Assembly (NCBI RefSeq): GCF_028435365.1
Contig: NZ_JAGTJJ010000013.1
Location: 1-64,000, forward strand
Length of the DNA: 64,000 nt
Source of the DNA: Polyangium jinanense
GTDB lineage: Bacteria > Myxococcota > Polyangia > Polyangiales > Polyangiaceae
Direction: 5' to 3'
Part shown: one piece after another, positions 27,042 through 34,803 of the stretch
How positions within the stretch are numbered: the first letter of the stretch is position 1
How the letters are laid out: the number at the start of each line of letters is the position of its first letter
Program-made: the position numbers and the translations under genes
The notes under the pieces: generated by a model
What the model was told of the DNA's origin: nothing
Database searches by the model: none
Seen by the model: only the letters and a program-made list of their open reading frames with translations

Positions 27042-28331
27042 TCAACCCAAGGTCGGTGCCGCTTTGCCTCCGGAGAGCATGGATGGCGGGCAAGGTTCGG
27101 GAGCAGGGGAACGCCGCGCGAAACGCATGGGGAGCTTTTCGACCCCACGTACCACGAAAGCGTCCCGCCACACGAGCTTCGATGTGATCAACTCGGGCGT
27201 AAGCAGGCGCTCGAGAAGGCGTGGGAAGGCGACACGCGCCTCGAGTCGGGCGAGCGGTGCTCCAATGCAGTAATGGATACCGTTGCCGAAGGCGATGTGC
27301 CGGTTGTCTTGCCGGTGGATGTCGAAACGATCCGGCTCCGGGAACACCCGCGGATCGCGGTTCGCCGCGGCGATCATGAGGAAGACGCGCGAGCCGGCGA
27401 GGATGCGCTTGCCTGAAAGCTCGACGTCCTCCGAGGCGACACGTGCCATCATGAGCAGCGGCCCGTCCCAGCGCAGCATCTCCTCGACGGCAGAGCTCAT
27501 CAGCGCGGCGTCGGTGCGCCGCTCTTGGAGCTCGGCAAGCGCCTCGGGGTGGCGGAGGAGCGCGATCATGCCGTTGCCGATCAGGTGCGTCGTGGTCTCG
27601 TGCCCTGCGAAAAAGAGAAGCGCGCAGCAGGCGAAAAGCTCCTCCGCGCTCAGGAAGTCGCCCTTTTCCTCGGCCGCGATGAGGCGCGAGAGCATGTCCT
27701 CCCGTGGGCGCCGGCGCCGCTCCGCGACGACGTTCTCGAAATAGGATGTCATGGCGCGGAGCCCGCCGACGGCGATCGCGTACTTGTTGGCGAGCGTGCG
27801 CGATTGGACGATGAACGCGCCCAGCTCGTCGGACCACTTCTTCAGCAAGGGGACGTCGGCGCGCGGCACGCCAAAGAGCTCGGCGATCATCGTCGCGGAG
27901 AGGGGATAGGCGAAGTCGGCGATCACATCCATTTCGCCGCGCTCGAGCGCAGCATCGATCAGCTCGTCGGCGAGCGCGCGTACGCGCGGCTCGAGCGCCA
28001 GGACCGATTGCAACGTCATGGCTTTGTTCATGAGGCCGCGGAGCCTGGTGTGCACCGGAGGCTCGTTGAACGACGCCCACATCGAGAGGCTCTCGACGAG
28101 GCTCTGCACCGTTCCGCGCTCCGGACCCTTGAAATGGGTGAGGAACGGGCGCACGCGATCGGCCGACAGCCGCGGATCACGCAGCGACGCGCGCACGTGG
28201 TCATGACGCGTGAGCACCCATCCATGGAGCTTCTCACTCCAGAAGACGGGCTCGTGCTCCATCAGGTGAAGGAGCGCCGGGAAAGGATCCTCGATGAAGT
28301 CCGGATGACGCGGGTCGAAGGATAGGTCCAT
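27042..28331 (-). CDS. Cytochrome P450
   Basis: The 429-aa soluble bacterial P450 has the I-helix motif FFAGHETTTH, the K-helix ExxR (EEMLRWDGP) and the haem-binding loop FGNGIHYCIGAPLARLEA with Cys355 as haem ligand. Length and the PxHTRLR segment match bacterial class I P450s such as CYP107. It needs a ferredoxin and reductase encoded elsewhere. The ATG at 28331 has a perfect AGGAGG upstream; an in-frame ATG further upstream (28367) is rejected. It lies 100 nt after an O-methyltransferase gene, so the pair probably tailors one metabolite. The substrate is unknown. Confidence 0.95.
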   Translation of the reverse strand: MDLSFDPRHPDFIEDPFPALLHLMEHEPVFWSEKLHGWVLTRHDHVRASLRDPRLSADRVRPFLTHFKGPERGTVQSLVESLSMWASFNEPPVHTRLRGLMNKAMTLQSVLALEPRVRALADELIDAALERGEMDVIADFAYPLSATMIAELFGVPRADVPLLKKWSDELGAFIVQSRTLANKYAIAVGGLRAMTSYFENVVAERRRRPREDMLSRLIAAEEKGDFLSAEELFACCALLFFAGHETTTHLIGNGMIALLRHPEALAELQERRTDAALMSSAVEEMLRWDGPLLMMARVASEDVELSGKRILAGSRVFLMIAAANRDPRVFPEPDRFDIHRQDNRHIAFGNGIHYCIGAPLARLEARVAFPRLLERLLTPELITSKLVWRDAFVVRGVEKLPMRFARRSPAPEPCPPSMLSGGKAAPTLG

Positions 28332-28431
28332 GGTCCCTCCTCGCGCGTGCACGGTGAAGTGGTCCATGCGCGAATGCTTGGCGACGTATTCTATTTCTCG
28401 CGATGTCCTCCCCTTTGCCGCGCCGGCCGCG

Positions 28432-29454
28432 TTATGGCTCGCGCACACCTTCGACGACGACGTGCTCGAGGCCGACGTCGGTGGGGAGCAGACGCGTCAG
28501 GCGGAAGCCCGCCGCGGCCAGCAGATCCCGGTGCTCTTGCTCGGTGCGCATGCGCCCTCCGACCACCGCGAGGAGGTGGACGTCGAGCAGCTCGGCGGGC
28601 GCAGAGAAGCCGATCACGGACTCGATCACCAGGATCCGCCCGCCCGGTGGGAGCGCGCGGTGACAATTCTTCAGGATCCGGATCGCCGCGTCGTCGTCCC
28701 AGTTGCAGACGATGTGCTTGAGCACGTGGACGTCGGCGCTGGGGACAGCCTCGAAGAAGTCACCGGCGATCACCTCGCACCGCGCCGCGACCGCGCTCGC
28801 GGCCACCCGCGTTCGCGCCCCCTCGATGATGTGCGGCTGATCGAAGAGGATCCCCTGGAGCTCCGGGTTCCTCTCGAGGACGGCGACGAGGAGGCTGCCG
28901 TGACCGCCCCCGACGTCGACCACCGTGCGGAACGAGGAGAAATCGTAGCGGGCGGCGGCCGCGACGGTATCGACGTAGGTGAAGCTGGTCATCGCCTTGT
29001 CGAAGAGCTGCGCGTCCTCGGGGTGGCCCGCGAGATAAGGATAGAGCGGCGCGCCGAAGACGTGCTCGACGGCCGTCTTCCCGGACTGCACGCTGGAGAG
29101 CAGATCGAGCCAGGCGCGCGCGTAAACGTCGCCGCCGAACAGCAGCACGAAGTCGCGCATGGAGCCGGGGGCGCCGGTGCGCAGGGTCGCGCCGAGGGGG
29201 GCCAGGGCAAACCGCCGCTCGGGTAGCTCGGTGAAAACCCCTGCCCCGGAGAGAGCCCGGAGCATCCGATAGAGCGCGCCCGCGTCGACCCCCAGGGAGG
29301 CCGCGAGATCATCACTGCTCCGCGGGCCTTCATGGATCAAGTCGGCGATGCCCAGCTTGGCCGCGGCGTAAATCATCCGCGAGATCCACATGTTGAAGAC
29401 GCTCAAGGAGCGCATTTGCACCGAGAGGTCGTTCGTTCCGACAGAATTGTTCAT
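28432..29454 (-). CDS. SAM-dependent O-methyltransferase (acetylserotonin/caffeate OMT type)
   Basis: The 340-aa enzyme has an N-terminal winged-helix dimerisation domain (LGIADLIHEGPRSSDDLAASL) and a Rossmann domain with SAM motif DVGGGHG (residues 180-186), the acidic FDQPHII, GDFFEAVP and HIVCNWDDDAAIRILKN. The fold and spacing match the plant-like and polyketide-tailoring O-methyltransferases. The start has AGGAG upstream. Together with the P450 gene it looks like a small tailoring module for a natural product, but no synthase gene is in the window. Confidence 0.92.
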   Translation of the reverse strand: MNNSVGTNDLSVQMRSLSVFNMWISRMIYAAAKLGIADLIHEGPRSSDDLAASLGVDAGALYRMLRALSGAGVFTELPERRFALAPLGATLRTGAPGSMRDFVLLFGGDVYARAWLDLLSSVQSGKTAVEHVFGAPLYPYLAGHPEDAQLFDKAMTSFTYVDTVAAAARYDFSSFRTVVDVGGGHGSLLVAVLERNPELQGILFDQPHIIEGARTRVAASAVAARCEVIAGDFFEAVPSADVHVLKHIVCNWDDDAAIRILKNCHRALPPGGRILVIESVIGFSAPAELLDVHLLAVVGGRMRTEQEHRDLLAAAGFRLTRLLPTDVGLEHVVVEGVREP

Positions 29455-29622
29455 GGCTGACTCCTCATGAAGGCGCAGGAGAGGTCGAGCTCCGCTGCCC
29501 TAGCCTCGAAGAAACCGCCTTCAGGGGTCGGTGGGGAGAAGGAGTGGAAAGGTCGGCGTGGGCTGTCGATGCCAGGAGCGGAAGGGACGGGGCGATTGTC
29601 GTACGCGCTTTGCGGCAACGTG

Positions 29623-29651
29623 CCTGTACTTAGGCATAACAAAATTGTCAA
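29623..29651 (-). promoter_or_regulatory. Possible sigma70 promoter for the methyltransferase/P450 genes
   Basis: In an unusually AT-rich patch of the 330-bp gap 29455-29784, the leftward strand shows a perfect TTGACA (29651-29646) and, 17 bases on, TACAGG as a poor -10. It lies about 170 bp before the methyltransferase start. Nothing else is recognisable in this gap. Confidence 0.35.
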
Positions 29652-29784
29652 GCCTGGAAACGCCGCATGGGGCCACGCGCCCGCGCTGGCGGTCCGGCGC
29701 CGTCGAAAGCCAGTGGATGGTGAACTTACACGAGGGGGGGAGGAGGATACGAACAGCCGAGGCCGTTCGTCGGCGGAAGGCGTG

Positions 29785-30381
29785 TCACTTCGGCGCGGCG
29801 GCGTTCACCGTCTCGGCCGCGGCGGGCGGGGCTTCCGTCTTCGCGGCCTCTTCGGCGACCTTTTTGAGGTTGGCGAGGCCATTCTCGAAGTCCTTCCCGA
29901 TCATCGCGTCCATGTCCATGAACAGGCAAAACGCCTTCCCGACGAAGTCGTTTTCGCCGCTCATGAACCAGGTGATCTTCGTTTCTTTGCCGGCCGCCTC
30001 GACCGCGAATCCATTTTCGGTCTTGGATTCGAAAGGCTTCAGGAACTCCAGCTTGATGTCCACGCGCTCGTTCGGCTTGATTGCGGCGATGGTCATCCGT
30101 CCCGCGCCGACCTCGTCGTTGCCCTCCCATGCGTAACCGGCGCCGACCTCGCCCTGGTTGCCGGTAAACGTCGTCTTCATGTTCGGATCGAGCTTGGCCC
30201 AGGGGGACCACGCCTCCCAGGTCCGAAAATCCTTGACCTTGGTAAACACGAGGTCCAAAGGCGCCGCGATGGTGGTGTGACGCTCGACCCGATACGCGGA
30301 CGGGCGCGTCGCGATCACGATCAAGAGCACGGCGATCACGACCGCGAGGCCAGCGCCCACGCGAATGGCGACTTTCTTCAA
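29785..30381 (-). CDS. Membrane-anchored SRPBCC (polyketide cyclase/START-like) protein
   Basis: The 198-aa product has one N-terminal helix (VAIRVGAGLAVVIAVLLIVIATRP) and then a SRPBCC fold. Typical elements are the first strand YRVERHTTIAAPLDLVFTKVKDFRTWEAWSPW, a Gly-rich middle and a long C-terminal helix (DFENGLANLKKVAEE), ending in an Ala/Pro tail. The start is a TTG at 30381 with GGAGGA just upstream, preferred over an in-frame TTG at 30405. Such proteins bind hydrophobic ligands; the ligand here is unknown. Confidence 0.85.
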   Translation of the reverse strand: MKKVAIRVGAGLAVVIAVLLIVIATRPSAYRVERHTTIAAPLDLVFTKVKDFRTWEAWSPWAKLDPNMKTTFTGNQGEVGAGYAWEGNDEVGAGRMTIAAIKPNERVDIKLEFLKPFESKTENGFAVEAAGKETKITWFMSGENDFVGKAFCLFMDMDAMIGKDFENGLANLKKVAEEAAKTEAPPAAAETVNAAAPK

Positions 30382-30470
30382 GGAGTCCTCCAGGTGTAGG
30401 GACAAACCTTGCTACGGCCGGAGAGCGGACGCGTCAAGAATGGAAACGTTCGTCGTAACCAAACACAGCG

Positions 30471-31520
30471 TCAGCCGGCCGACGCGCGGCGGAGCCGACG
30501 GCGTTTGCCTTCTGTCCACGCGCGAAGCGCAAAACGAAGGGGATGCCCGCCGGTGAGCGCCGAAGCCACGTCCCACAAGGAGACGATTTCACTCGTGCCG
30601 CGCGGATGGACGAACCAGACCGGCTCCCACGCCTCCGGCGCGAAGCGAGCCCGAAATGCACGCAGGCCCTCGAAATCGTAAACGTTGTGCCCGAGGCGTC
30701 GCAGGATGCGCAGGCGGTGCGGCAAAGGCCCCGCGAGCGGGACGAGGCCCATCGTCACCCGCCCACACGCGACGCCCGCGAGCCGCCGCATCGCCGCATC
30801 CACGAGGAACTCCACCGTGCCATTCGGCGCGTCGTCCGCGCGGAGAATGTCCTCGAAGAACCAGCCGCCTCGGCCAGGCACCGGCACCGCCACGAGCACG
30901 CCAGCCAATCGATCGCCCCGTTCGGCGACGACATAAAGCCGCTCGGAGGGCCGATAAAAAAGGTCCACCGCGAGCAAAAAGCCCAAGGCCCCGCCGCGCC
31001 GCCCCGCGAGCCATTTCGTCGCGAGCGCCGCAATCGAAGCGCCGAGCTCGCCCCCGAGCTCATGCGCAGAGGCCACGCGCGCCCGTACGCCTTTGGCACG
31101 CGCGCGGCGGATCTGCTCGCGGAGGCTCCTGCGCCCGGCAAGGACGCGTTCCCATTGCAGCGGATCCCAGACCGGCTGCCGGCCAAGGGGCACACGCTCG
31201 AAAAAGGTGTCGCGCGGAAATTCCTCGACCGCACAAAACCCAGCGCGTCGCCCCGCCGCACGCGCAGCCAGCACGAACGCGCGCGCCACGCGCCCCGTCT
31301 CCTCAGGCGCGCAGAGCGGCGATCCAACCGCGAGCCACGCCCGGCCCGTGTCCGCAAACGCAACCCAGGCCCCCGCGCCGTCGCTCCACGCGCGCATTCC
31401 GGGCGCGAGCGATTGAAACGCCACCGTATCGCGCCCGAACCGATGCACAGCCTCGGCGAGCGTTCCCGGCGCAACGGCGCGCGGGAGCGGCGGCGCCGGG
31501 AGATCCGTTGCGAGGATCAT
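30471..31520 (-). CDS. DUF2156 (MprF C-terminal-like) GNAT-fold protein
   Basis: The 349-aa soluble protein matches the C-terminal domain of MprF-type phosphatidylglycerol lysyltransferases. Recognisable parts are the N-terminal VAFQSLAPGMRAW, the segment GDRLAGVLVAVPVPGRGGWFFEDILRADDAPNGTVEFLVDAAM and the end DFEGLRAFRARFAPEAWEPVWFV. No membrane flippase part is attached. A lipid or peptidyl aminoacyl transfer role is possible, but many DUF2156 proteins are uncharacterised. It overlaps the MarR-type gene by ATGA, so the two are co-expressed. Confidence 0.85.
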   Translation of the reverse strand: MILATDLPAPPLPRAVAPGTLAEAVHRFGRDTVAFQSLAPGMRAWSDGAGAWVAFADTGRAWLAVGSPLCAPEETGRVARAFVLAARAAGRRAGFCAVEEFPRDTFFERVPLGRQPVWDPLQWERVLAGRRSLREQIRRARAKGVRARVASAHELGGELGASIAALATKWLAGRRGGALGFLLAVDLFYRPSERLYVVAERGDRLAGVLVAVPVPGRGGWFFEDILRADDAPNGTVEFLVDAAMRRLAGVACGRVTMGLVPLAGPLPHRLRILRRLGHNVYDFEGLRAFRARFAPEAWEPVWFVHPRGTSEIVSLWDVASALTGGHPLRFALRAWTEGKRRRLRRASAG

Positions 31521-32038
31521 GCCTTTCGCGAGCGCCGGGAGGCAGGCTCCCCTTCAAAAAACATCGGCGCGGGGCCGTCAGACGCGCCAAGAGCCGCAGC
31601 CACCCGCCCAAGGCCCCTCGTCAGGGCCGCGCGCTCGTCCTCAGGCATCTCGGCGACCGCCGCGATGAGCTTGCGCTGGATCGGCGCCGGCGCCTCACGC
31701 AGGAGGTCACTCCCAGCAGGAGTGATGGCGATCTCGGCGCGGCGCGCGTCATCCGGGGAGGCGCGGCGAGCAGCAAGGCCGCGCTCGACCAGGCGCCCGA
31801 CCACGACAGAGACGGAGCTCGGATCCGTGGCCGTGCGGGTCGCAAGCTCGGCGATGGAAAAACTCTTGCCACTCGCGAGCTCGCCGAGGACAAAGAGCTG
31901 CGCCCCGCTCACCCCGTGCGCCTTCTCCACAGCCGTAGACGAGAGTCGGAGCGCCCGCACCACGTGCCGGAGGGCATCGAGCGCCGCAGTCACCTCGGTG
32001 TCGCGGGCGGCCTCCGGTTCCGATTCATGGGATCCCAT
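31517..32038 (-). CDS. MarR-family transcriptional regulator
   Basis: The 173-aa protein has a MarR winged helix with recognition region LGELASGKSFSIAELATRTATDPSSVSVVVGRLVERGL, wing RRASPDDARRAEIAITPAG and flanking dimerisation helices. The ATG at 32038 is chosen over a GTG at 32050. It overlaps the DUF2156 gene, so it probably controls its own operon. The effector is unknown. Confidence 0.9.
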   Translation of the reverse strand: MGSHESEPEAARDTEVTAALDALRHVVRALRLSSTAVEKAHGVSGAQLFVLGELASGKSFSIAELATRTATDPSSVSVVVGRLVERGLAARRASPDDARRAEIAITPAGSDLLREAPAPIQRKLIAAVAEMPEDERAALTRGLGRVAAALGASDGPAPMFFEGEPASRRSRKA

Positions 32039-32111
32039 GCTTTCGATCACAGGGTAGAGCCGGACGGGCTCGCGGGCAACCGCCCGCAGAGGCAGAGGAG
32101 GGATTGCGTGG

Positions 32112-32231
32112 GTGTGAGCCGCCGCGCCGGGGCGCCGCCCCGGACCCCGCGGGGGCTATTCGCCCCTCGACCCGAACCAGGGCAAGCCCTGGACTCGGGG
32201 TGGAAGAACTGCGCGATGCGCAGTTCTTCCA
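32112..32231. repeat. Palindromic extragenic element, copy 4 (half element)
   Basis: One half of the composite element lies between two leftward genes. It has GC hairpins (CCGGGGCG/CGCCCCGG and CCAGGGC/GCCCTGG) and one 13-3-13 core (32202-32230, arm GGAAGAACTGCGC). The middle and second half are absent, which shows that half elements exist alone. Confidence 0.85.
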
Positions 32232-32246
32232 GGAGGTCAGATTCGG

Positions 32247-32753
32247 TTACGCCTGTTCGAGCGCAAGGAAGCTGAGGACGCCCTCCCGTTCATAGACGAG
32301 CGACCAGGCATTGGGGCCGCTCTCCCGGGAGAACCAGGTGCGCATTGGCTCGTCAGGGGGCGGCTGGAACTCAGCGCGGTGTTCCTCCACGAAAGCAGCC
32401 ACGGCTATGTGCAGGGGTTCGGTGTCGTTCCCGTCGAGTACGAGAAACTCGAAATCGTCGCGCCAGGCCTCGTCAGCGATCGCCTCCTCGGGCGTAGCGA
32501 ATCCAAGGCGCGCGATGATCGCATTCGCTTCCGTCGGCGTACAAGGAAGGCTGATGTGGATTTGATCGGAAATGCCAATGCCGCCGCTGTAGAAGTACAT
32601 GTCGTACCGCAGCCCCAGGGGCGGCAGCGAGGGCAGGCGGAGCAGGCGCGCCACGAGCGCGAGGCCCCGGGCGCGTAGAAGCTCGTCCGTGTCGTCGTGG
32701 TGAAACCGACGCACGATGTCGTCGTAGGGGTGGAGGTCGTCGGTGTCGGTCAC
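32247..32753 (-). CDS. Hypothetical acidic protein
   Basis: The 168-aa product is acidic and soluble, with no signal peptide or membrane segment. It starts at a GTG (MTDTDDLHPYDDIVRRFHHDD) and contains a predicted alpha/beta region (LRYDMYFYSGGIGISDQIHISLP and LVLDGNDTEPLHIAVAAFVEEH). I do not recognise a family. The ribosome binding site is weak. It sits alone between a half repeat element and the minisatellite, divergent from the HAD gene. Confidence 0.65.
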   Translation of the reverse strand: MTDTDDLHPYDDIVRRFHHDDTDELLRARGLALVARLLRLPSLPPLGLRYDMYFYSGGIGISDQIHISLPCTPTEANAIIARLGFATPEEAIADEAWRDDFEFLVLDGNDTEPLHIAVAAFVEEHRAEFQPPPDEPMRTWFSRESGPNAWSLVYEREGVLSFLALEQA

Positions 32754-32803
32754 GGGGGGCTCGATCGCGTCACTTTATCACCCCACCCCCCTGCAAGAAG
32801 GTT

Positions 32804-33158
32804 CCGGACGCCCGCAGTCACCTTTGGGGGCGACCCAAACACGTCTCCGGACGCCCGCAGTCACCTTTGGGCTCGCCCCAAGCACACCCCCGGACGCCTG
32901 GGGTCATCCTTGGGCGCGCCCCAAGCCCTCCTCCGGACGCCCGGAGTCATCGTTGGGCGCGCCCCAAGCACACCTCCGACTGCCCGGAGTCACCTTTGGG
33001 CTCGCCCCAAGCACACCTCCGGGCGCCCGCAGTCGCCTATGGGCTCGCCCCAAGCCCTCCTCCGGGCGCCCGCAGTCACCTGTGGGCTCGCCCCAACCAC
33101 GTCTCCGATCGCCGGCAGTCACCTTTGGGCTCGCCCCAAGCACGTCTCCGGACGCCCA
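32804..33158. repeat. 43-bp minisatellite (eight units plus a partial)
   Basis: Eight consecutive units start every 43 bp (32804, 32847, 32890 and so on to 33105), with a broken ninth at 33148. A unit runs CCGGACGCCCGCAGTCACC then TTTGGGCTCGCCCCAAGCAC and a short variable end. Each holds a small dyad (TTGGG-N5-CCCAA). The units differ at scattered positions, but there are no unique spacers. The period is not a multiple of three, and the array fills the 460-bp gap 32754-33215 in front of the HAD gene. Confidence 0.92.
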
Positions 33159-33215
33159 GACCCCTCTTCGCCCCCTCCCCTTCCCCACCCCGCCGCCCCC
33201 TGCCATCCTCCCGCC

Positions 33216-33818
33216 GTGTCTCCAAGGCCGCGGCTCCTCTTCTTCGACGTGATGGACACCCTCGTCCGCGACCCCTTCCACGAAGTCATGCCCTCATTCC
33301 TCGGGATGACCCTGCCCGAGATGCTCCAGTACAAGCACCCCACAGCCTGGATCGACTTCGAACTCGGGCGCATCGACGAGCGCACCTTCCTCGCCCTGTT
33401 CCTGCCCGGTCGCTCCTTCAACGCCGAAGGCTTCTGCAACGTGGTCCGCGAGAGCTACGCCCTCCTCCCCGGCATCCGCGAGCTGCTCGTCGACCTGCGC
33501 CAAAACGCACCCGACGTGCGCCTCTACGCCCTCTCGAACTACCCACCCTGGTACCGCTGGATCGCCGACCGCTGCGAACTCGACACACTCCTCGACGGCG
33601 CATTCGTCTCGTACGAGACCGGCGCACGCAAGCCCGATCCCAACGCCTACCTCGTCCCCTGCCAGAAACTCGGCGAGCAGCCCAAGCAGGCACTCTTCAT
33701 CGACGACCGCGAAAAAAACTGCGAAGGCGCCCGCGCCATCGGCATGCAAGCACTCGTATTCAACAGCGCCGCAAAGCTACGCGACGAGCTCGCGCAGCGG
33801 GGGCTCGTCAAGGCGTAG
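33216..33818 (+). CDS. HAD-superfamily hydrolase
   Basis: The 200-aa protein has all four HAD motifs: I, FFDVMDTLV (residues 9-17, nucleophile Asp); II, ALSNYP; III, Lys in ARKPDPNAY; IV, FIDDREKNCEGA. The cap is small and helical, as in subfamily I epoxide-hydrolase-like or phosphatase members. A GTG at 33216 is needed to include motif I; the next ATG (33252) would cut it. No clear ribosome binding site is seen. The substrate is unknown. The minisatellite lies directly upstream. Confidence 0.9.
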   Translation: MSPRPRLLFFDVMDTLVRDPFHEVMPSFLGMTLPEMLQYKHPTAWIDFELGRIDERTFLALFLPGRSFNAEGFCNVVRESYALLPGIRELLVDLRQNAPDVRLYALSNYPPWYRWIADRCELDTLLDGAFVSYETGARKPDPNAYLVPCQKLGEQPKQALFIDDREKNCEGARAIGMQALVFNSAAKLRDELAQRGLVKA

Positions 33819-34185
33819 CGCAGCGCCGGACCGGGGTTTCACCCCGGACCCCGACCAGGGGTTGTCCACCCCTGGACCCGGACCAGCGCAAGCGCTGGAC
33901 CCGGGGTCGATGAACTGCGCGATGCGCAGTTCATCGAACAGGCCGAGTCAAGACCGGCGGCGATCCTGCCAGTCAAAACCGCCGCGCGGACGTGTCTGCT
34001 CGACCGTGCCACAGCGCTACCGCCTCGGCAGGCAACACCGCTCGTGGTCTTGCCACAGGCCCGTCGGAGAAACCGCGCATCGCGCGGTTTCTCCGCCCTC
34101 GGTCCAGGCCGTGCCTGGTCCGGGGTGCAGGGGGCGGACAGCCCCCGCTGGGGTGCGGGGCAACGCCCCGCGCGTCCCCGCGCGT
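33819..34185. repeat. Palindromic extragenic element, copy 5 (complete, diverged)
   Basis: This is a complete but diverged copy. It has a core with arm CGATGAACTGCGC (33908-33936) and a second core with a new arm, GGAGAAACCGCGC (34066-34094), whose partner arm has changed to match. Outer hairpins also show paired changes (CCAGGC/GCCTGG and GGGGGC/GCCCCC). The middle has drifted. It separates two genes on the same strand, and nothing else is seen in 33819-34251. Confidence 0.82.
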
Positions 34186-34251
34186 ATCTTGCCGGCCTTC
34201 TGCCCCTGCTTCTATGCTGGCGCTGTTCTGCTGGGGTTTGTGCGGAGAGCC

Positions 34252-34803
34252 ATGTACGCGTCGTTGGTCGAGCATGTTGGGACGGGGAAGATGATTCGGC
34301 TCGAGCGACGCTTGTCGGGCGAGCCCTCGTTGCACGGGTACCTCCTTGGCCTTGGGCCTGAGCTTGGGCTCATCCACTGCTTCGATGACTTCGAGCCGGA
34401 CGGCTACACCCTCTTCCGCTTGGAGGATGTGCTTGCCCATGAGCGCGGCGCCCATGAAGAGCACTGGGACCGCATGCTTGTCGGCGAGGGGCTGCTTGGC
34501 GGGCTGCGCTTGCCGTTCGAGGTTGATCTTCGCGGGTTTCCTGCGGCGCTGCGCTCCATCCAGGCGCACCATGCTGACGTCATCATCGAGTGTGAGGATG
34601 AGGGCGACGATGATGGCGACTTCTACCTTGGCCGACTGCTCGAGATTGGTGGGGAGACGATCATCCTCCACTACGTGGATGCGCTTGGGCGCTGGGACGA
34701 ATCGCCGACGTTGATCCCTGTCGAGCGGATCACGAAGGTCCAGTTCGACACGCCTTACCTGCGACGCTTCATGCGCTACACGGCACCGTTCCCGACGCAC
34801 TGA
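34252..34803 (+). CDS. Hypothetical protein
   Basis: The 183-aa soluble protein starts at an ATG behind GGAGAG. Its first part may be a small beta domain (GKMIRLERRLSGEPSLHGYLLGLGPELGLIHCFDDFEPDGYTL), followed by an acidic patch (ECEDEGDDDGDF) and LGRLLEIGGETIILHYVDALGRWDE. I do not recognise the family. Leucine codons are often CTT here, unlike the neighbours, which hints at a different origin. Its 3' end overlaps the convergent glycogen synthase gene by 35 nt. Confidence 0.7.
   Translation: MYASLVEHVGTGKMIRLERRLSGEPSLHGYLLGLGPELGLIHCFDDFEPDGYTLFRLEDVLAHERGAHEEHWDRMLVGEGLLGGLRLPFEVDLRGFPAALRSIQAHHADVIIECEDEGDDDGDFYLGRLLEIGGETIILHYVDALGRWDESPTLIPVERITKVQFDTPYLRRFMRYTAPFPTH

Noticed and set aside
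32804..33158. CRISPR-like array of regularly spaced repeats
   Set aside because: The whole 43-bp unit is repeated, with only point differences. There are no unique spacers, and no cas genes are nearby.
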